A stretch of DNA of 28,192 nucleotides, taken from positions 1-28,192 of the forward strand of contig JBGPBV010000085.1 in assembly GCA_041481445.1 (NCBI GenBank), given 5' to 3'. Positions 1 to 8,900 of this stretch are shown here, one piece after another. Under the pieces are notes generated by a model. The model was given only the letters and a program-made list of their open reading frames with translations. It ran no database searches and was not told the DNA's origin. Numbering within the stretch: the stretch's first letter is position 1; each line of letters begins with the position of its first letter. This stretch comes from AA29 sp041481445 (GTDB lineage Bacteria; Acidobacteriota; Vicinamibacteria; Fen-336). The position numbers were made by a program, and so were the translations under genes.

Positions 1-2
1 AG

Positions 3-410
3 GCCCCGGGCCAGGTCAACGTGAACTTCCGCTACTCGTACCGCTCGGCCCAGCCCCTGTCCTTCTGCGCCAAGGGCGTGGCCGCCTACTGCACGACCGA
101 CACCACACCGTCGCAGTCCCCGTTCATCGCCGGCCCTTCCGACCGCATCCGCGCGGACGGCTCCGTGGTGCCGCGCAACACCGGCCGCAAGGACAACACC
201 TACTCCGCCCTCGACGTGCGCATCTCGAAGGAGTTCAAGCTCGGCAAGACGACCGCCATCGAGCCGATCGTCGAGATCTTCAACCTCTTCAACGCCACGA
301 ACCTCCTCGTCCCGCAGACCACGAACCTGATCTTCAACTTCGACGGGACGATCCGCGCCGGCCTGGGCGATCCGCGCCAGATGCAGATCGGCGTGCGCCT
401 GCTGTGGTGA
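3..410 (+). CDS. C-terminus of an Oar-like TonB-dependent outer-membrane receptor (5' end outside window)
   Basis: The frame is open from the first bases of the window, so the start lies upstream; about 135 residues of the C-terminus are present. The segment contains the closing strands of a large beta-barrel: a strand with LDVRISKEFKLG, then EPIVEIFNLFNATN, and a last strand QMQIGVRLLW ending in an aromatic residue, as is usual for outer-membrane barrels. The same block (VDVRLTKRFRLG, FIVEAFNLLDRVN) closes the complete receptor at 5939-8980, so this is a paralogue of that family. The receptor would sit in the outer membrane and import an unknown ligand using TonB energy. The following gene starts 27 bp downstream. 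Substrate cannot be inferred from this part. Confidence 0.85.
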   Translation, partial: APGQVNVNFRYSYRSAQPLSFCAKGVAAYCTTDTTPSQSPFIAGPSDRIRADGSVVPRNTGRKDNTYSALDVRISKEFKLGKTTAIEPIVEIFNLFNATNLLVPQTTNLIFNFDGTIRAGLGDPRQMQIGVRLLW

Positions 411-437
411 GTTGCTCCTGAAGCTGGTCGATCCGAA

Positions 438-1043
438 GTGAGCCGCCGCGAGCCCCTCGTCCTCCTGGGCGTGGGGCTCGCGCTCCTCGCCTGGTCGGGC
501 GTCCGGCCGCATGACTACTTCACCTGGTTCCTGGAGACGGCCCCGATCTTCGTGGCCGTCCCCGTCCTGGCCGCGACCTATCGCCGGTTCCCGCTGACTC
601 CCCTCGCCTACCGGCTGATCCTCCTGCACTCCGCGATCCTGATGCTGGGAGGGCACTACACCTACGCGGAGGTGCCGCTCGGCTACTGGATGAAGGAGGC
701 CTTCGGCTTCGCCCGGAACCACTACGACCGCATCGGCCACTTCGCGCAAGGCTTCGTGCCCGCGATCCTGGCCCGCGAGATCCTGGTCCGCCGCTCGCCC
801 CTGCGCCCGGGCAAGTGGCTCTTCTTCCTCGTGACCTGCGTGTGCCTGGCCATCAGCGCGTGCTACGAATTCGTCGAATGGTGGACGGCGGTGGCCACCG
901 GGGAGGCGGCCACCGCGTTCCTGGGCACCCAGGGCGATCCCTGGGACACGCAATGGGACATGTTCTTCGCGCTGGTGGGGGCGATCACGGCCCAGCTCAC
1001 GCTCGCGCGCGTGCACGACCGCGAGCTGGCCCGCATGGTCTAG
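438..1043 (+). CDS. DUF2238 (YjdF-like) inner-membrane protein
   Basis: The product has 201 aa and begins at a GTG. Hydrophobic stretches near residues 7-20, 33-47, 58-72, 105-116, 127-143 and 172-190 indicate an integral inner-membrane protein with about five or six helices. Polar motifs between the helices (GGHYTYAEVPLGYWM, then NHYDRIGHFAQGF near residues 94-106, and YEFVEWW near 142-148, followed by GDPWDTQWDM) match my memory of the DUF2238/YjdF family, where conserved His, Asp and Glu residues face the membrane surface. The molecular function of the family is unknown to me. It ends 31 bp before recR on the same strand. The assignment rests on motif recognition, not on a profile search. 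Confidence 0.8.
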   Translation: MSRREPLVLLGVGLALLAWSGVRPHDYFTWFLETAPIFVAVPVLAATYRRFPLTPLAYRLILLHSAILMLGGHYTYAEVPLGYWMKEAFGFARNHYDRIGHFAQGFVPAILAREILVRRSPLRPGKWLFFLVTCVCLAISACYEFVEWWTAVATGEAATAFLGTQGDPWDTQWDMFFALVGAITAQLTLARVHDRELARMV

Positions 1044-1074
1044 CGCGTCCGTCGCCTACGTTAAACTGCCCAAT

Positions 1075-1671
1075 ATGGACCATCCGGCGCCGCTCACGCG
1101 GCTGATCGACGAGCTGCGGCGCCTGCCCGGCATCGGGCCCAAGTCCGCGCAGCGGATCGCCTTCCACCTCCTGAAAGGGTCGAAGGAGGACGCGCGGCGC
1201 CTCTCCGCGGCGGTGGGCGAGCTGCTCGACTCCCTGCGCACCTGCTCGGTCTGCAACGCCGTCGCCGACCAGGAGGTCTGCGCGACCTGCCGCGATCCCG
1301 GCCGGTCGGACCGCGTCATCTGCGTGGTGGAGGAGCCGCACAACCTCGTCGCCGTCGAGCGCACGCGCGACTTCAAGGGGCGCTACCACGTCCTGCACGG
1401 CGCCCTCTCGCCCCTGCAGGGGATCGGCCCCGACGAGCTGAAGGTCCAGGGGCTGCTCGACCGCGTGCGCGCGGGGGGCGTGGACGAGGTCATCCTGGCC
1501 ACGAGCCCGACCGTGGAAGGAGAGGCGACCGCGGTCTACCTGTCGCGGCTGCTCAAGCCGCTCGGGGTGAAGGTCACGCGCATCGCCATGGGGATCCCCG
1601 TCGGCTCCGACCTCGAGTGGGCGGACGAGGTCACGATGGCCAAGGCCCTCGAAGGGCGGCGGGAGTACTGA
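1075..1671 (+). CDS. recR: Recombination mediator protein RecR
   Basis: RecR acts with RecO (and RecF) to load RecA on SSB-coated single-stranded gaps. The 198-aa length is the normal family size. Domains in order: helix-hairpin-helix around residues 10-30 (LPGIGPKSAQRIAFHLL); a four-cysteine zinc finger at C57, C60, C69 and C72; and a Toprim domain from about residue 80 with the acidic pair E86-E87 and the segment GGVDEVILATSPTVEGEATA near 134-153. No Shine-Dalgarno sequence precedes the ATG. A possible -10 (TAAACT, 1062-1067) lies 7 nt upstream, so a leaderless message is possible. The usual neighbours dnaX and ybaB are not adjacent here; recR is instead followed by mglBA after a promoter-bearing gap of 112 bp. 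Confidence 0.97.
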   Translation: MDHPAPLTRLIDELRRLPGIGPKSAQRIAFHLLKGSKEDARRLSAAVGELLDSLRTCSVCNAVADQEVCATCRDPGRSDRVICVVEEPHNLVAVERTRDFKGRYHVLHGALSPLQGIGPDELKVQGLLDRVRAGGVDEVILATSPTVEGEATAVYLSRLLKPLGVKVTRIAMGIPVGSDLEWADEVTMAKALEGRREY

Positions 1672-1682
1672 GGGCGGCCACA

Positions 1683-1711
1683 TTGAACTTGACCGGAGCG
1701 CCCGCTATACA
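1683..1711 (+). promoter_or_regulatory. Sigma70-like promoter for mglBA
   Basis: TTGAAC (1683-1688) and TATACA (1706-1711, inside TATACAAT) are separated by 17 nt. They lie in the gap after recR and about 70 bp before the mglB start. The leader contains a clear ribosome-binding site, AGGAGGA, near 1770-1777. The hexamers are seen directly; promoter activity is inferred. Confidence 0.55.
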
Positions 1712-1783
1712 ATAGGGGTTCCCCGGCGAGGTCGCCGTCTGGCGCAAGGCCAGCAGTGGTACGGCTTTAGAGGAGGATCACGG

Positions 1784-2281
1784 ATGGCGCCCGACATCGT
1801 CATGTACGAGGAGGAATTCAACCAGATCAAGGCCATCATCTCCAAGCTCCGGGTCGACGCCAACTCCAAGGTCGTCTTCCTCGTCGACAAGAACGGGCAG
1901 CAGATCGCCGCCCACGGCGACATCGAGAACCTCGACACCACCTCGCTCGCCTCGCTCACCGCCGGCAACGTGGCCGCCACCGACGGCCTGGCCCGCCTCA
2001 TCGGGGAGAAGGAGTTCTCGATCCTCTTCCACGAGGGGGAGAAGGACAACATCCACATCTCGATCGTGGCCCAGCGCGTGATCCTGGTCGTGATCTTCGA
2101 CGAGCGCTCCTCGCTCGGCCTGGTCCGGCTGCGGGTCAAGAAAGCCTCCGAGGAGCTGAACCGGGTCTTCACGAACATCATGAGCAAGGTGGAGAAGGAG
2201 AAGGCGGCGGCGGGTGCCGCCTTCGAGAGTCCCTTCGCCGAGATCACGGACGAAGACATCGACAGCCTCTTCAGCGAGTAG
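1784..2281 (+). CDS. mglB: Roadblock/LC7 protein MglB, GTPase-activating partner of MglA
   Basis: The 165-aa product closely follows Myxococcus MglB as I remember it: an N-terminal VMYEEEF segment, KVVFLVDKNGQQIAAHG, NLDTTSLASLTAGNVAATDGLARLIGE, FHEGEKDNIHISIV, RVILVVIFDERSSLGLVRLRVKKA, and an acidic tail ending DEDIDSLFSE. The family is a homodimeric roadblock/LC7 protein of about 160 aa that stimulates GTP hydrolysis by MglA and helps set the lagging pole in motile myxobacteria. The ATG at 1784 is supported by a strong AGGAGG ribosome-binding site about 7 nt upstream. It lies 18 bp before mglA, so the two are almost certainly one operon. In a non-myxobacterial host the pair may control polarity of pili or other polar machines; that part is inference. 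Confidence 0.93.
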   Translation: MAPDIVMYEEEFNQIKAIISKLRVDANSKVVFLVDKNGQQIAAHGDIENLDTTSLASLTAGNVAATDGLARLIGEKEFSILFHEGEKDNIHISIVAQRVILVVIFDERSSLGLVRLRVKKASEELNRVFTNIMSKVEKEKAAAGAAFESPFAEITDEDIDSLFSE

Positions 2282-2299
2282 CGCGCGGGACCAGAAGAG

Positions 2300-2887
2300 A
2301 TGACCTTCATCAACTACGCCTCCCGCGAGATCAACTGCAAGATCGTCTATTACGGGCCGGGCCTGTGCGGGAAGACGACCAACCTCCAGTACATCTACGA
2401 CAAGACCAACCCCACGGCCAAGGGGAAGCTGATCTCGCTGGCCACCGAGACCGACCGCACGCTCTTCTTCGACTTCCTTCCCCTCGAGCTCGGCACCGTG
2501 CGCGGCTTCAAGACGCGCTTCCACCTCTATACCGTGCCCGGCCAGGTCTTCTACGACGCCAGCCGCAAGCTCATCCTCAAGGGCGTGGACGGCGTGATCT
2601 TCGTGGCGGACAGCCAGGTCGAGCGCATGGACGCCAACGTGGAGGCCATCGAGAACCTGGACACCAACCTCAGGTCGCAGGGCTACGACCTGATGTCGAT
2701 CCCCTACGTCCTCCAGCTCAACAAGCGCGACCTCCCCAACGTGGCCTCCGTGGACGAGATGAAGCGCCTGCTCACCAAGAAGAGCGAGCCGATCTTCGAG
2801 GCGGTGGCGGCCAAGGGCCCGGGCGTGTTCGAGACCCTCAAGGGCGTGGCCAAGCTGGTCCTGGCCGACCTGACCAAGTCGGGCTAG
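2300..2887 (+). CDS. mglA: Small Ras-like GTPase MglA
   Basis: The 195-aa product is a Ras-superfamily GTPase that sets cell polarity with its GAP MglB, encoded immediately upstream. The P-loop is GPGLCGKTT at residues 19-27. The switch region LYTVPGQVFYDASRK (77-90) has Thr78 where most Ras proteins have the DxxG aspartate, a hallmark of the MglA family, and Gln82 corresponds to the residue needed for hydrolysis. The guanine-specificity motif NKRD is at 141-144. Nearly every block matches Myxococcus MglA, including INCKIVYYGP and GVDGVIFVADSQVERM. AGAAGAG precedes the ATG. The stop codon overlaps the stop of the convergent gene at 2884-3588 in the shared tetranucleotide CTAG. Confidence 0.95.
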   Translation: MTFINYASREINCKIVYYGPGLCGKTTNLQYIYDKTNPTAKGKLISLATETDRTLFFDFLPLELGTVRGFKTRFHLYTVPGQVFYDASRKLILKGVDGVIFVADSQVERMDANVEAIENLDTNLRSQGYDLMSIPYVLQLNKRDLPNVASVDEMKRLLTKKSEPIFEAVAAKGPGVFETLKGVAKLVLADLTKSG

Positions 2888-3588
2888 GCCGCCGCCGCCC
2901 AGCCGACGTCGAGAGTCACGTCCCCCACCGCGATCCCCCGGTCGAGGCCGCCCGGCTGTACCCGCCACCTCACGGTCACGTCGCGCGTGCCGTTCGCGGT
3001 CAAGGGCACCGCCACGAAGGGGACGGTCACCAGCGCCCACCATTCGGCGACGCCCAGGGGCATGCCCTTCCGGGTGGCCCGCGCGCCGGGGCCGGCCTCG
3101 CTGGCGGTGACGATCAGCGGGGCGAAATCGTAGAAGTGGTTGATGACCTGGTCGAAGCGCTGGACGAAGTTGTCCGGGGTCAGCCGGGTCAGCATCCGCG
3201 CGTAGACGCCCTTCATCTGGGCCTCCACCGCCGCCTGGCCCATCCGCGTGGTCAGCTCGTGGACGTCGCGGCCGCGCGCCTCCGCGATCGCCATCACGAT
3301 GCGGGGCATCGGGAGCACGTCGTAGAACGCGGAGGACAGGAAGGTCTGCGTCGCGAAGGCGAGCAGGCCGCGCGTTTCCAGCCGCCGCCGCAGCCCCCCG
3401 TCCGTCTTCTGATCGTGGTAGGTGATCACGTCCGCGAGCTGCCGGTAGTACTCCCCCTTGATGCCGAACGGGCTCGTCCCGGGGGGCACGGGCAGCGGCT
3501 GGTCGCAGTACGCGAAGTGGGATCGCACGGCCACGTCACCTGGGAGGGATGACGTGTCGAGTCGAGCATCCGGGGCGCGGGAAGTCAA
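2884..3588 (-). CDS. DUF2378/TIGR02265-like protein of unknown function
   Basis: The longest reading starts at a TTG (3588) and gives 234 aa. A GTG at 3534 preceded by AGGTGA would remove 18 residues and may be the real start. After a variable N-terminus the protein has FGIKGEYYRQL, a helical centre (ALAFATQTFLSS, YDVLPMPRIVMAIAEARG), then MGQAAVEAQMKGVYARMLTRLTPDNFVQRFDQVINHFYDF and a beta-rich C-terminus. This order resembles the DUF2378/TIGR02265 family first defined in Myxococcales, from memory and with moderate confidence. No catalytic motif, signal peptide or membrane segment is visible. It lies 28 bp after the second acyl-CoA dehydrogenase on the same strand and could be the last gene of that operon. 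Function unknown. Confidence 0.7.
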   Translation of the reverse strand: MTSRAPDARLDTSSLPGDVAVRSHFAYCDQPLPVPPGTSPFGIKGEYYRQLADVITYHDQKTDGGLRRRLETRGLLAFATQTFLSSAFYDVLPMPRIVMAIAEARGRDVHELTTRMGQAAVEAQMKGVYARMLTRLTPDNFVQRFDQVINHFYDFAPLIVTASEAGPGARATRKGMPLGVAEWWALVTVPFVAVPLTANGTRDVTVRWRVQPGGLDRGIAVGDVTLDVGWAAAA

Positions 3589-3616
3589 GCCGGCACGCCG
3601 CGCCGGGTGAGCCCCG

Positions 3617-4837
3617 CTACTTCAGCTCGCGGCTCGTGTAGCCGAGGATCCGCCGCGCGATGACCAGCCGGTTGATCTGGCCCGTCCCCTCGAAGAGGTC
3701 GTTGATCTTGGCGTCGCGCATCCACTTCTCGAGGAGCAGGGCCCGCGAGTACCCCGGCGGCCCCATCATCTCGACGCCCTTCTGGGTGACGCGCGTGACC
3801 ACGTCGCCCGCCTTCACCTTGCACATCGAGGACTCCAGCGTGTTGGGCTGGCGCCGGTCGATCATCCAGGCCGCTTTCAGGGTGAGCAGCCAGGCGGCGC
3901 GGAGCTGCGTCTCCATGTCGAGCAGGTCGCGCTCCAGGGCGGACATCCGGCTGCGCGGGCGGTCGTAGCGGACCTCCACCCCCTGCAGGGCGAGCAGCTC
4001 CTTCACCATCTCGACGGTGGCGCGGGCGATCCCGAGCGCGCTCGCCGCCACCGAGGGCCGAGTGGCGTCGAAGGTGGCCATCGCGCCCTTGAACCCCTTG
4101 ACCGGCTCTGCCACCTCCTCGCTGCCGAGCAGGTTGGCGAGGGGGACGCGGCAGTCCTCCAGCACCACGGAGGCGGTGTCGCTGGCCCGGATCCCCATCT
4201 TCTTCTCGAGCTTGGTCACGCGCAGGCCGGGCGTGCCCGCCTCCACCACGAAGGGCTTGATCCCCGCCCGCCCCGCGCGCGGGTCGACGGTGGCCCAGAC
4301 GACGATCAGGCCCGCGGAGTCCACCAGGGCCTTGTGCCCGCCGGTGACGAAGATCTTCTCGCCCGTCAGCACCCAGTGCTCGCCGTCGCGCACGGCGCGG
4401 GTGCGGATGGCGGCGGTGTCCGAGCCACAGTGGGGCTCGGTCATGGCCATGCAGGCCCAGGTGGGTCCGCCCTGGCGGTAGCGGGCCAGGAAGCGCTCCT
4501 TCTGCTCGGCGGTGCCCGTGGCCTCGATGGCGGCTCCCCCCAGGCCGGCCCCGGGAGTACAGAGGTAGATGCCGGCGTCGCCCCAGGAGAGGGTCTCGAT
4601 GACGTGGACGAGGGTCTGCGCGGCCAGCCCGCTCGCCTCGCTCTCCCGGCGGGCCCCGGAGCGGAAGCTCTGGCCCGTGCGCAGGGCCTCGTCCCACATC
4701 AGGTGCACGAACTCCCAGGGCACCTCGTGCTCGTGCTCGTCGTAGTGGCGCGCCCAGCGGCGCATGTGCGTCTGCGCCACCCCCCGCACGAACTCCAGCC
4801 GCTTCCGGATCGGCTCCGGCGTCTCGAAGGAGATCAT
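3617..4837 (-). CDS. Acyl-CoA dehydrogenase (second of a pair)
   Basis: The 406-aa product belongs to the FAD-dependent acyl-CoA dehydrogenase family, which introduces a trans-2 double bond into an acyl-CoA. The FAD-site loop MTEPHCGSD is intact, followed by LTGEKIFVTGG, the C-terminal arginine region (AWMIDRRQPN), and the catalytic glutamate in LFEGTGQINRLVIARRIL near the end. The reading frame is open far upstream of residue 1, but homology begins at MISFETPEPIRKRLEFV. That ATG overlaps the stop codon of the preceding dehydrogenase as TGATG, so translation is probably coupled. It may form a heteromer with that neighbour. The chain length (fatty, branched or sterol side chain) cannot be decided from the sequence. 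Confidence 0.92.
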   Translation of the reverse strand: MISFETPEPIRKRLEFVRGVAQTHMRRWARHYDEHEHEVPWEFVHLMWDEALRTGQSFRSGARRESEASGLAAQTLVHVIETLSWGDAGIYLCTPGAGLGGAAIEATGTAEQKERFLARYRQGGPTWACMAMTEPHCGSDTAAIRTRAVRDGEHWVLTGEKIFVTGGHKALVDSAGLIVVWATVDPRAGRAGIKPFVVEAGTPGLRVTKLEKKMGIRASDTASVVLEDCRVPLANLLGSEEVAEPVKGFKGAMATFDATRPSVAASALGIARATVEMVKELLALQGVEVRYDRPRSRMSALERDLLDMETQLRAAWLLTLKAAWMIDRRQPNTLESSMCKVKAGDVVTRVTQKGVEMMGPPGYSRALLLEKWMRDAKINDLFEGTGQINRLVIARRILGYTSRELK

Positions 4838-5934
4838 CAGACGATGGCCAGTCCTTCCATGACCGCGAAGCCGCGCCCGTTGCGCAGCCACATCTCGACG
4901 GGATGGTCGCGGATGTACCCGTGGCCGCCCAGCACCTGCACCGCGCGATCGGTCACCTGCAGGACCATCTCGTCGGCGAAGGTCTTGGCCAGGCAGGCCT
5001 CGCGGGTGGCGGGCCGGCCGGCGTCGAGGGTCCAGGCCGCCTCCCAGCAGAGCAGCCGCGCCGCCTCGACCTCGGTGGCCATCTCCGCCAGCATGAAGGC
5101 GATGGCCTGGCGCTGCCCGATGGCTTCCCCGAAGGCGGTACGCGACTTCGCATAGTCGAGGGAGTACTCGTAGGCGGCCCGGGCCTGGCCGACGGCCAGG
5201 GCGGCCAGGGCCACGCGCGCGGAGTCGAGGAGGGGAGAGAGGTCGGCGCCCGTCTCGCCGCCCAGCCGGGCCCCGGCGGGCAGGCGGCATCTCCGCAGCT
5301 CGAGGCCGTAGAGGGGAAGCGCGCGCAGCCCCATGTTCGTCTCCCGGGCTCCGATCTCGAGCCCGGGCGTACCGCGCGGCAGGAGGAAGGCCTGGGTCCG
5401 TCCCTCCAGCGACGCGTAGGCCAGGATCCACTCCGCGGCGGCCGCGCCGGGCACGTTGCACTTCGTCCCCTCCAGGAGGTAGCCCTCCGGGACACGGGTG
5501 GCGCGCGTCTGCAGGTCGCGGGGGTCGAAGTCGTGGCGGGGCTCGAGGAGGGCGGCGGTGGCGGGGAGGCCTTTCTCCGCGCAGAACGGCGGCAGCCGCT
5601 CCCGCCTCTGCTCCTCCGATCCCAGGAGCAGCACCGGCAGGGCGACCAGGGCGGGCGCGAGCAGGGCGACGGCGGCGGAGAGGTCGCCCCAGGCCAGCTC
5701 CTCCGCGAAGAGGGCGCCGGTGAGGGCGGAGCGCTCCCCGAAGCCGCCGTAGGCCTCGGGGAGGCTCGCGGGCAGGAGGGCGAGGTCGCGGCCGGCCTCG
5801 AGCAGGCCGGCCGGCAGCTCCCCGCCCTCGTCGGCGTCGCGGGCGTGCGGGCGCAGCTCGCGGGCCGCGAACCGCCGCACGGAGTCGACGAGGGTCTTCT
5901 GCTCCTCCGAAGGCTCGAAGCCGTACGTCTCCAC
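4837..5934 (-). CDS. Acyl-CoA dehydrogenase (first of a pair, divergent FAD loop)
   Basis: The 365-aa product has the acyl-CoA dehydrogenase fold: the N-terminal helical domain starts GFEPSEEQKTLVDSVRRFA, followed by LPEAYGGFG, and the C-terminal domain has SRTAFGEAIGQRQAIAFMLAEMA and QVLGGHGYIRDHPVEMWLRNGRGF. The protein ends just after the presumed catalytic glutamate in VMEGLAIV, so the usual final helix is missing. The canonical TEPxxGSD flavin loop is replaced by LEPRHDFDP, and the WITN segment by CNVPGA, a variant I associate with a distinct subfamily. It starts at a GTG only 4 bp after the receptor gene and is coupled by TGATG to the next dehydrogenase. A heteromeric enzyme with the next gene product is possible; each could also act alone. 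Confidence 0.9.
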   Translation of the reverse strand: METYGFEPSEEQKTLVDSVRRFAARELRPHARDADEGGELPAGLLEAGRDLALLPASLPEAYGGFGERSALTGALFAEELAWGDLSAAVALLAPALVALPVLLLGSEEQRRERLPPFCAEKGLPATAALLEPRHDFDPRDLQTRATRVPEGYLLEGTKCNVPGAAAAEWILAYASLEGRTQAFLLPRGTPGLEIGARETNMGLRALPLYGLELRRCRLPAGARLGGETGADLSPLLDSARVALAALAVGQARAAYEYSLDYAKSRTAFGEAIGQRQAIAFMLAEMATEVEAARLLCWEAAWTLDAGRPATREACLAKTFADEMVLQVTDRAVQVLGGHGYIRDHPVEMWLRNGRGFAVMEGLAIV

Positions 5935-5938
5935 CGCG

Positions 5939-8900
5939 CTAGAAGCCCGCCTTCAGGGCGAGCTGGACCTGGCGGGGGGCCTGGGCCGCGGTGAGGGTGC
6001 CGTAGGTCACGCGTCCCTGCGCGTCCTTCTGCGGCTGGTCGGGGAAGGCCCCGGTGCCGAAGATGTTGTTGACGTCGGAATAGTTGACTCTGTCAAGTAG
6101 ATTGAAGGCCTCCACGATGAAGTCCAGGGTGCCCTTCTTGCCCAGGCGGAAGCGCTTGGTCAGGCGCACGTCCACGGTGAAGGTGGAGGGCAGGTTCTCG
6201 GAGTTGCGCCCCACGCTGGAGGCGGCGTCGGCGGGGACGCGCCGCGCGCGGTCGGGCCCGGGAATGGCCCCCCCGTCGCCGTCGCCGTTGAGGTCGGCCC
6301 CCGCCAGCACGTTGAAGGGCCGGCCGGAGGCGCCGGTGATGATGGTCGAGAGCCGCACGTCCCAGGGCATCTGGACCAGGCCGGAGAAGACGACGCGATG
6401 GCGCTGGTCGTTCACGGCCGGCCCGCGCTCGAGGAGGGGATCGAAGCCCACGGGCAGGCCGGTCTGGTCCTGCGGGTTGCGGCCGCGGCCGTTGTCCTGG
6501 GGGATGAACGCGCTCTGGAAGTCGGTCGAGGTGTCCTCCGCCTTGCCCAGCGTGTAGGCGAGCAGGAACTCGTAGCGGTGGCTCATCCTCTTGCCCAGCG
6601 AGAGGGTCAGCCCCTTGTACCAGGTCTCGCCGAAGTCGGTGTACTGCAGGATGGAGGCGGAGGTCCCGGCCACGCCGTTCACGTCGTTCGGCCGCCGCCC
6701 CGCGCCCAGGGCCGGCACCACCGGGTTGTAGTCCACGGTGCCGACCTGCTTCTTGCCGCGCACGTACACGCCGCTGGCGGAGAGCCAGAAGTCCTTGCCC
6801 AGGCTCTGGTCGAACCCCACCGCGGCCTGGTGCGAGTAGGGCGTCTCCAGCCCGGGATCGGGCGAGATGACCAGGCTCGGATAGGACCCGCCGAGCAGGG
6901 CCAGGGCGGACGACTCGGGCAGCTTGTGCCCGGGGGCGCGCCAGGCCGCGAGGGCGACCGGCGAAGGGAAGCGCGCCACCAGGGTGCGCACGCCGTCCGT
7001 CCCCCCGCGGATCTCGTCCGTGATGCTGCCGATGGAGACGATCTCGTTGTCGAAGAAGATCCCGTAGGCCGCGTGCAGCGACGTCCGCCCGCGCCCGGTG
7101 GGGTCGAAGGCGGCGGCGAGGCGCGGCGCGAAGTTGTTGCCGTCGCCGGGGAAGTCGTAGGAGTACGTCTTGCCGCCGAGGTTCGACACGTCGTAGTGAT
7201 AGTTGGGCCAGTACTGGCGCTGGTAGCGCAGCCCGGGCTTGAGGGTGAGCTGGCGCGAGATCCTCCAGTCGTCCTGGACGAACAGCGAGACGTCCCAGTT
7301 GCGGTAGGGGCCGCCCGGGGAGCCGTAGCCCTGGATGTAGGCGGCGGGGAGGCCCGCCGCCACCGCCTGGATGGGAGTGATCGGCGCCGGCAGCAGCCCC
7401 GGGATGGCGGGCAGGGCGCGGAAGAGGTAGCGGCCGCCGAAGTGCAGGGGCAGCGCGGTGTCGCGGCTGTCGATCCAGTTGAAGTCGATCCCCGCCTTGG
7501 CCGAGTGATGGGCGGTGGCGAAGGTCAGGGTGTCGAGGACCTGGATGCGGTCGTTGGTGCGTGGCTGCGGCGTGAAGCGCTGCCGCCCCACGCTGGCCAC
7601 ACCCGCGACCTCCAGGGTCGGGCCGCCCTGGTCGAAGGAGGTGCAGGGCCCGCCGCAGTTGGGATCGAGCGAGTTGATGTGCTGCTCCTCGTGGGCCCAC
7701 TGCACGCGCGCCTCGTGCACCCAGGCCGAGGAGAGGATGTCCGTCTCCGCCAGGGCCACGCCGTAGTCGGTGCGGAGCTGCTCCGCCCCGCGGCTCCGGG
7801 CGATGAGGCCGCCGAAGGGCTCGATGTTCTGGTTCTTGCGGTGGGAGTAGTTCCCGCGCAGGACGAGGTTGTGGTTGCTGTTCCAGTACTGGTTCACCTT
7901 GCCCAGCACGAGGGTGTCGTTGAAGTCGTAGGGGTTGGCCCCCGGCTGCACCGGGAAGCCGGCCCGGTTGAGGACGGCGGCGTCCGCGTCCGAGATGGTC
8001 ACGAAGTTGTTGGCCGCGATCTCCAGCCGCTCGAAGGAGAGGAAGAAGAAGCTCTTGTCCTTGCGGAGGGGGCCGCCCAGGGTGGCCCCGTACTGTTTCT
8101 GCGAGAAGGGCGCCTTGTCGCGGGTGATGGGCTGCCCGAAGACGTCGAACTCCTCGAAATGGTCCTTGGCGTTGAGGGCGTCGTCGCGCAGGAAGAAGAA
8201 GGCGTTGCCGTGGAGGTCGTTGCTCCCGCTGCGGGTCACGATGTTCACCACGCCCCCCGAGGCCTTGCCGAACTCGGCGGAGAAGGAGTTCGTGAGGACC
8301 TGGAACTCGCGCACCGCCTCCTGGCTGAAGGTGGCGCGCACGGAGCCCACGATGGGGTCGTTGTTGTCGAGCCCGTCCACCATGATGTTGTTCGAGCGGG
8401 CGCGCTGGCCGGTGAAGGAGAGCCCGGAGGTCGCGGAGGCGCCCTGCTGGGGCGTGTTGTCGAGGGTCACGCCGGGCGTGATCACGGAGAAGCTCATGAA
8501 GTTGCGCCCGTTGATGGGCAGGCCCTCGATCTGGGCCTGGCCGACCACGGAGGACACCGCGGTGCGCTGGGTGTCGATGAGGCCGACCTCCTCGGTGACG
8601 GTGACGTTCTCGCCGCGCCCGGCCAGGGACAGCGTGAAGTCGAGGTCCAGGGCCTGGCCCAGGTGCAGGGTGACCGCCTCGCGCTGCTGGGAAGTGAAGC
8701 CCGTCATCTCCACCGCGATGCGGTAGAGGCCGGGGGGGAGGGCGCCGATGAAGTAGCGGCCGCCGGCGTCGGTGCGCGCGGTGCGGACGGTGTTCGTCTC
8801 CGCGGAGGTGACGGTCACGGTGGCGCCGGCGATGGCGCCCGCCGACTCGTCGCGCACGGCTCCCCGGAGGTCGGCGCCGGTGGCGCGCGACTGGGCGCGC

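Noticed and set aside
4838..5461. N-terminal extension of the second acyl-CoA dehydrogenase frame (614 codons in total)
   Set aside because: Homology begins at the ATG at 4837. The extension overlaps the first dehydrogenase and is Arg/Pro-rich shadow sequence.
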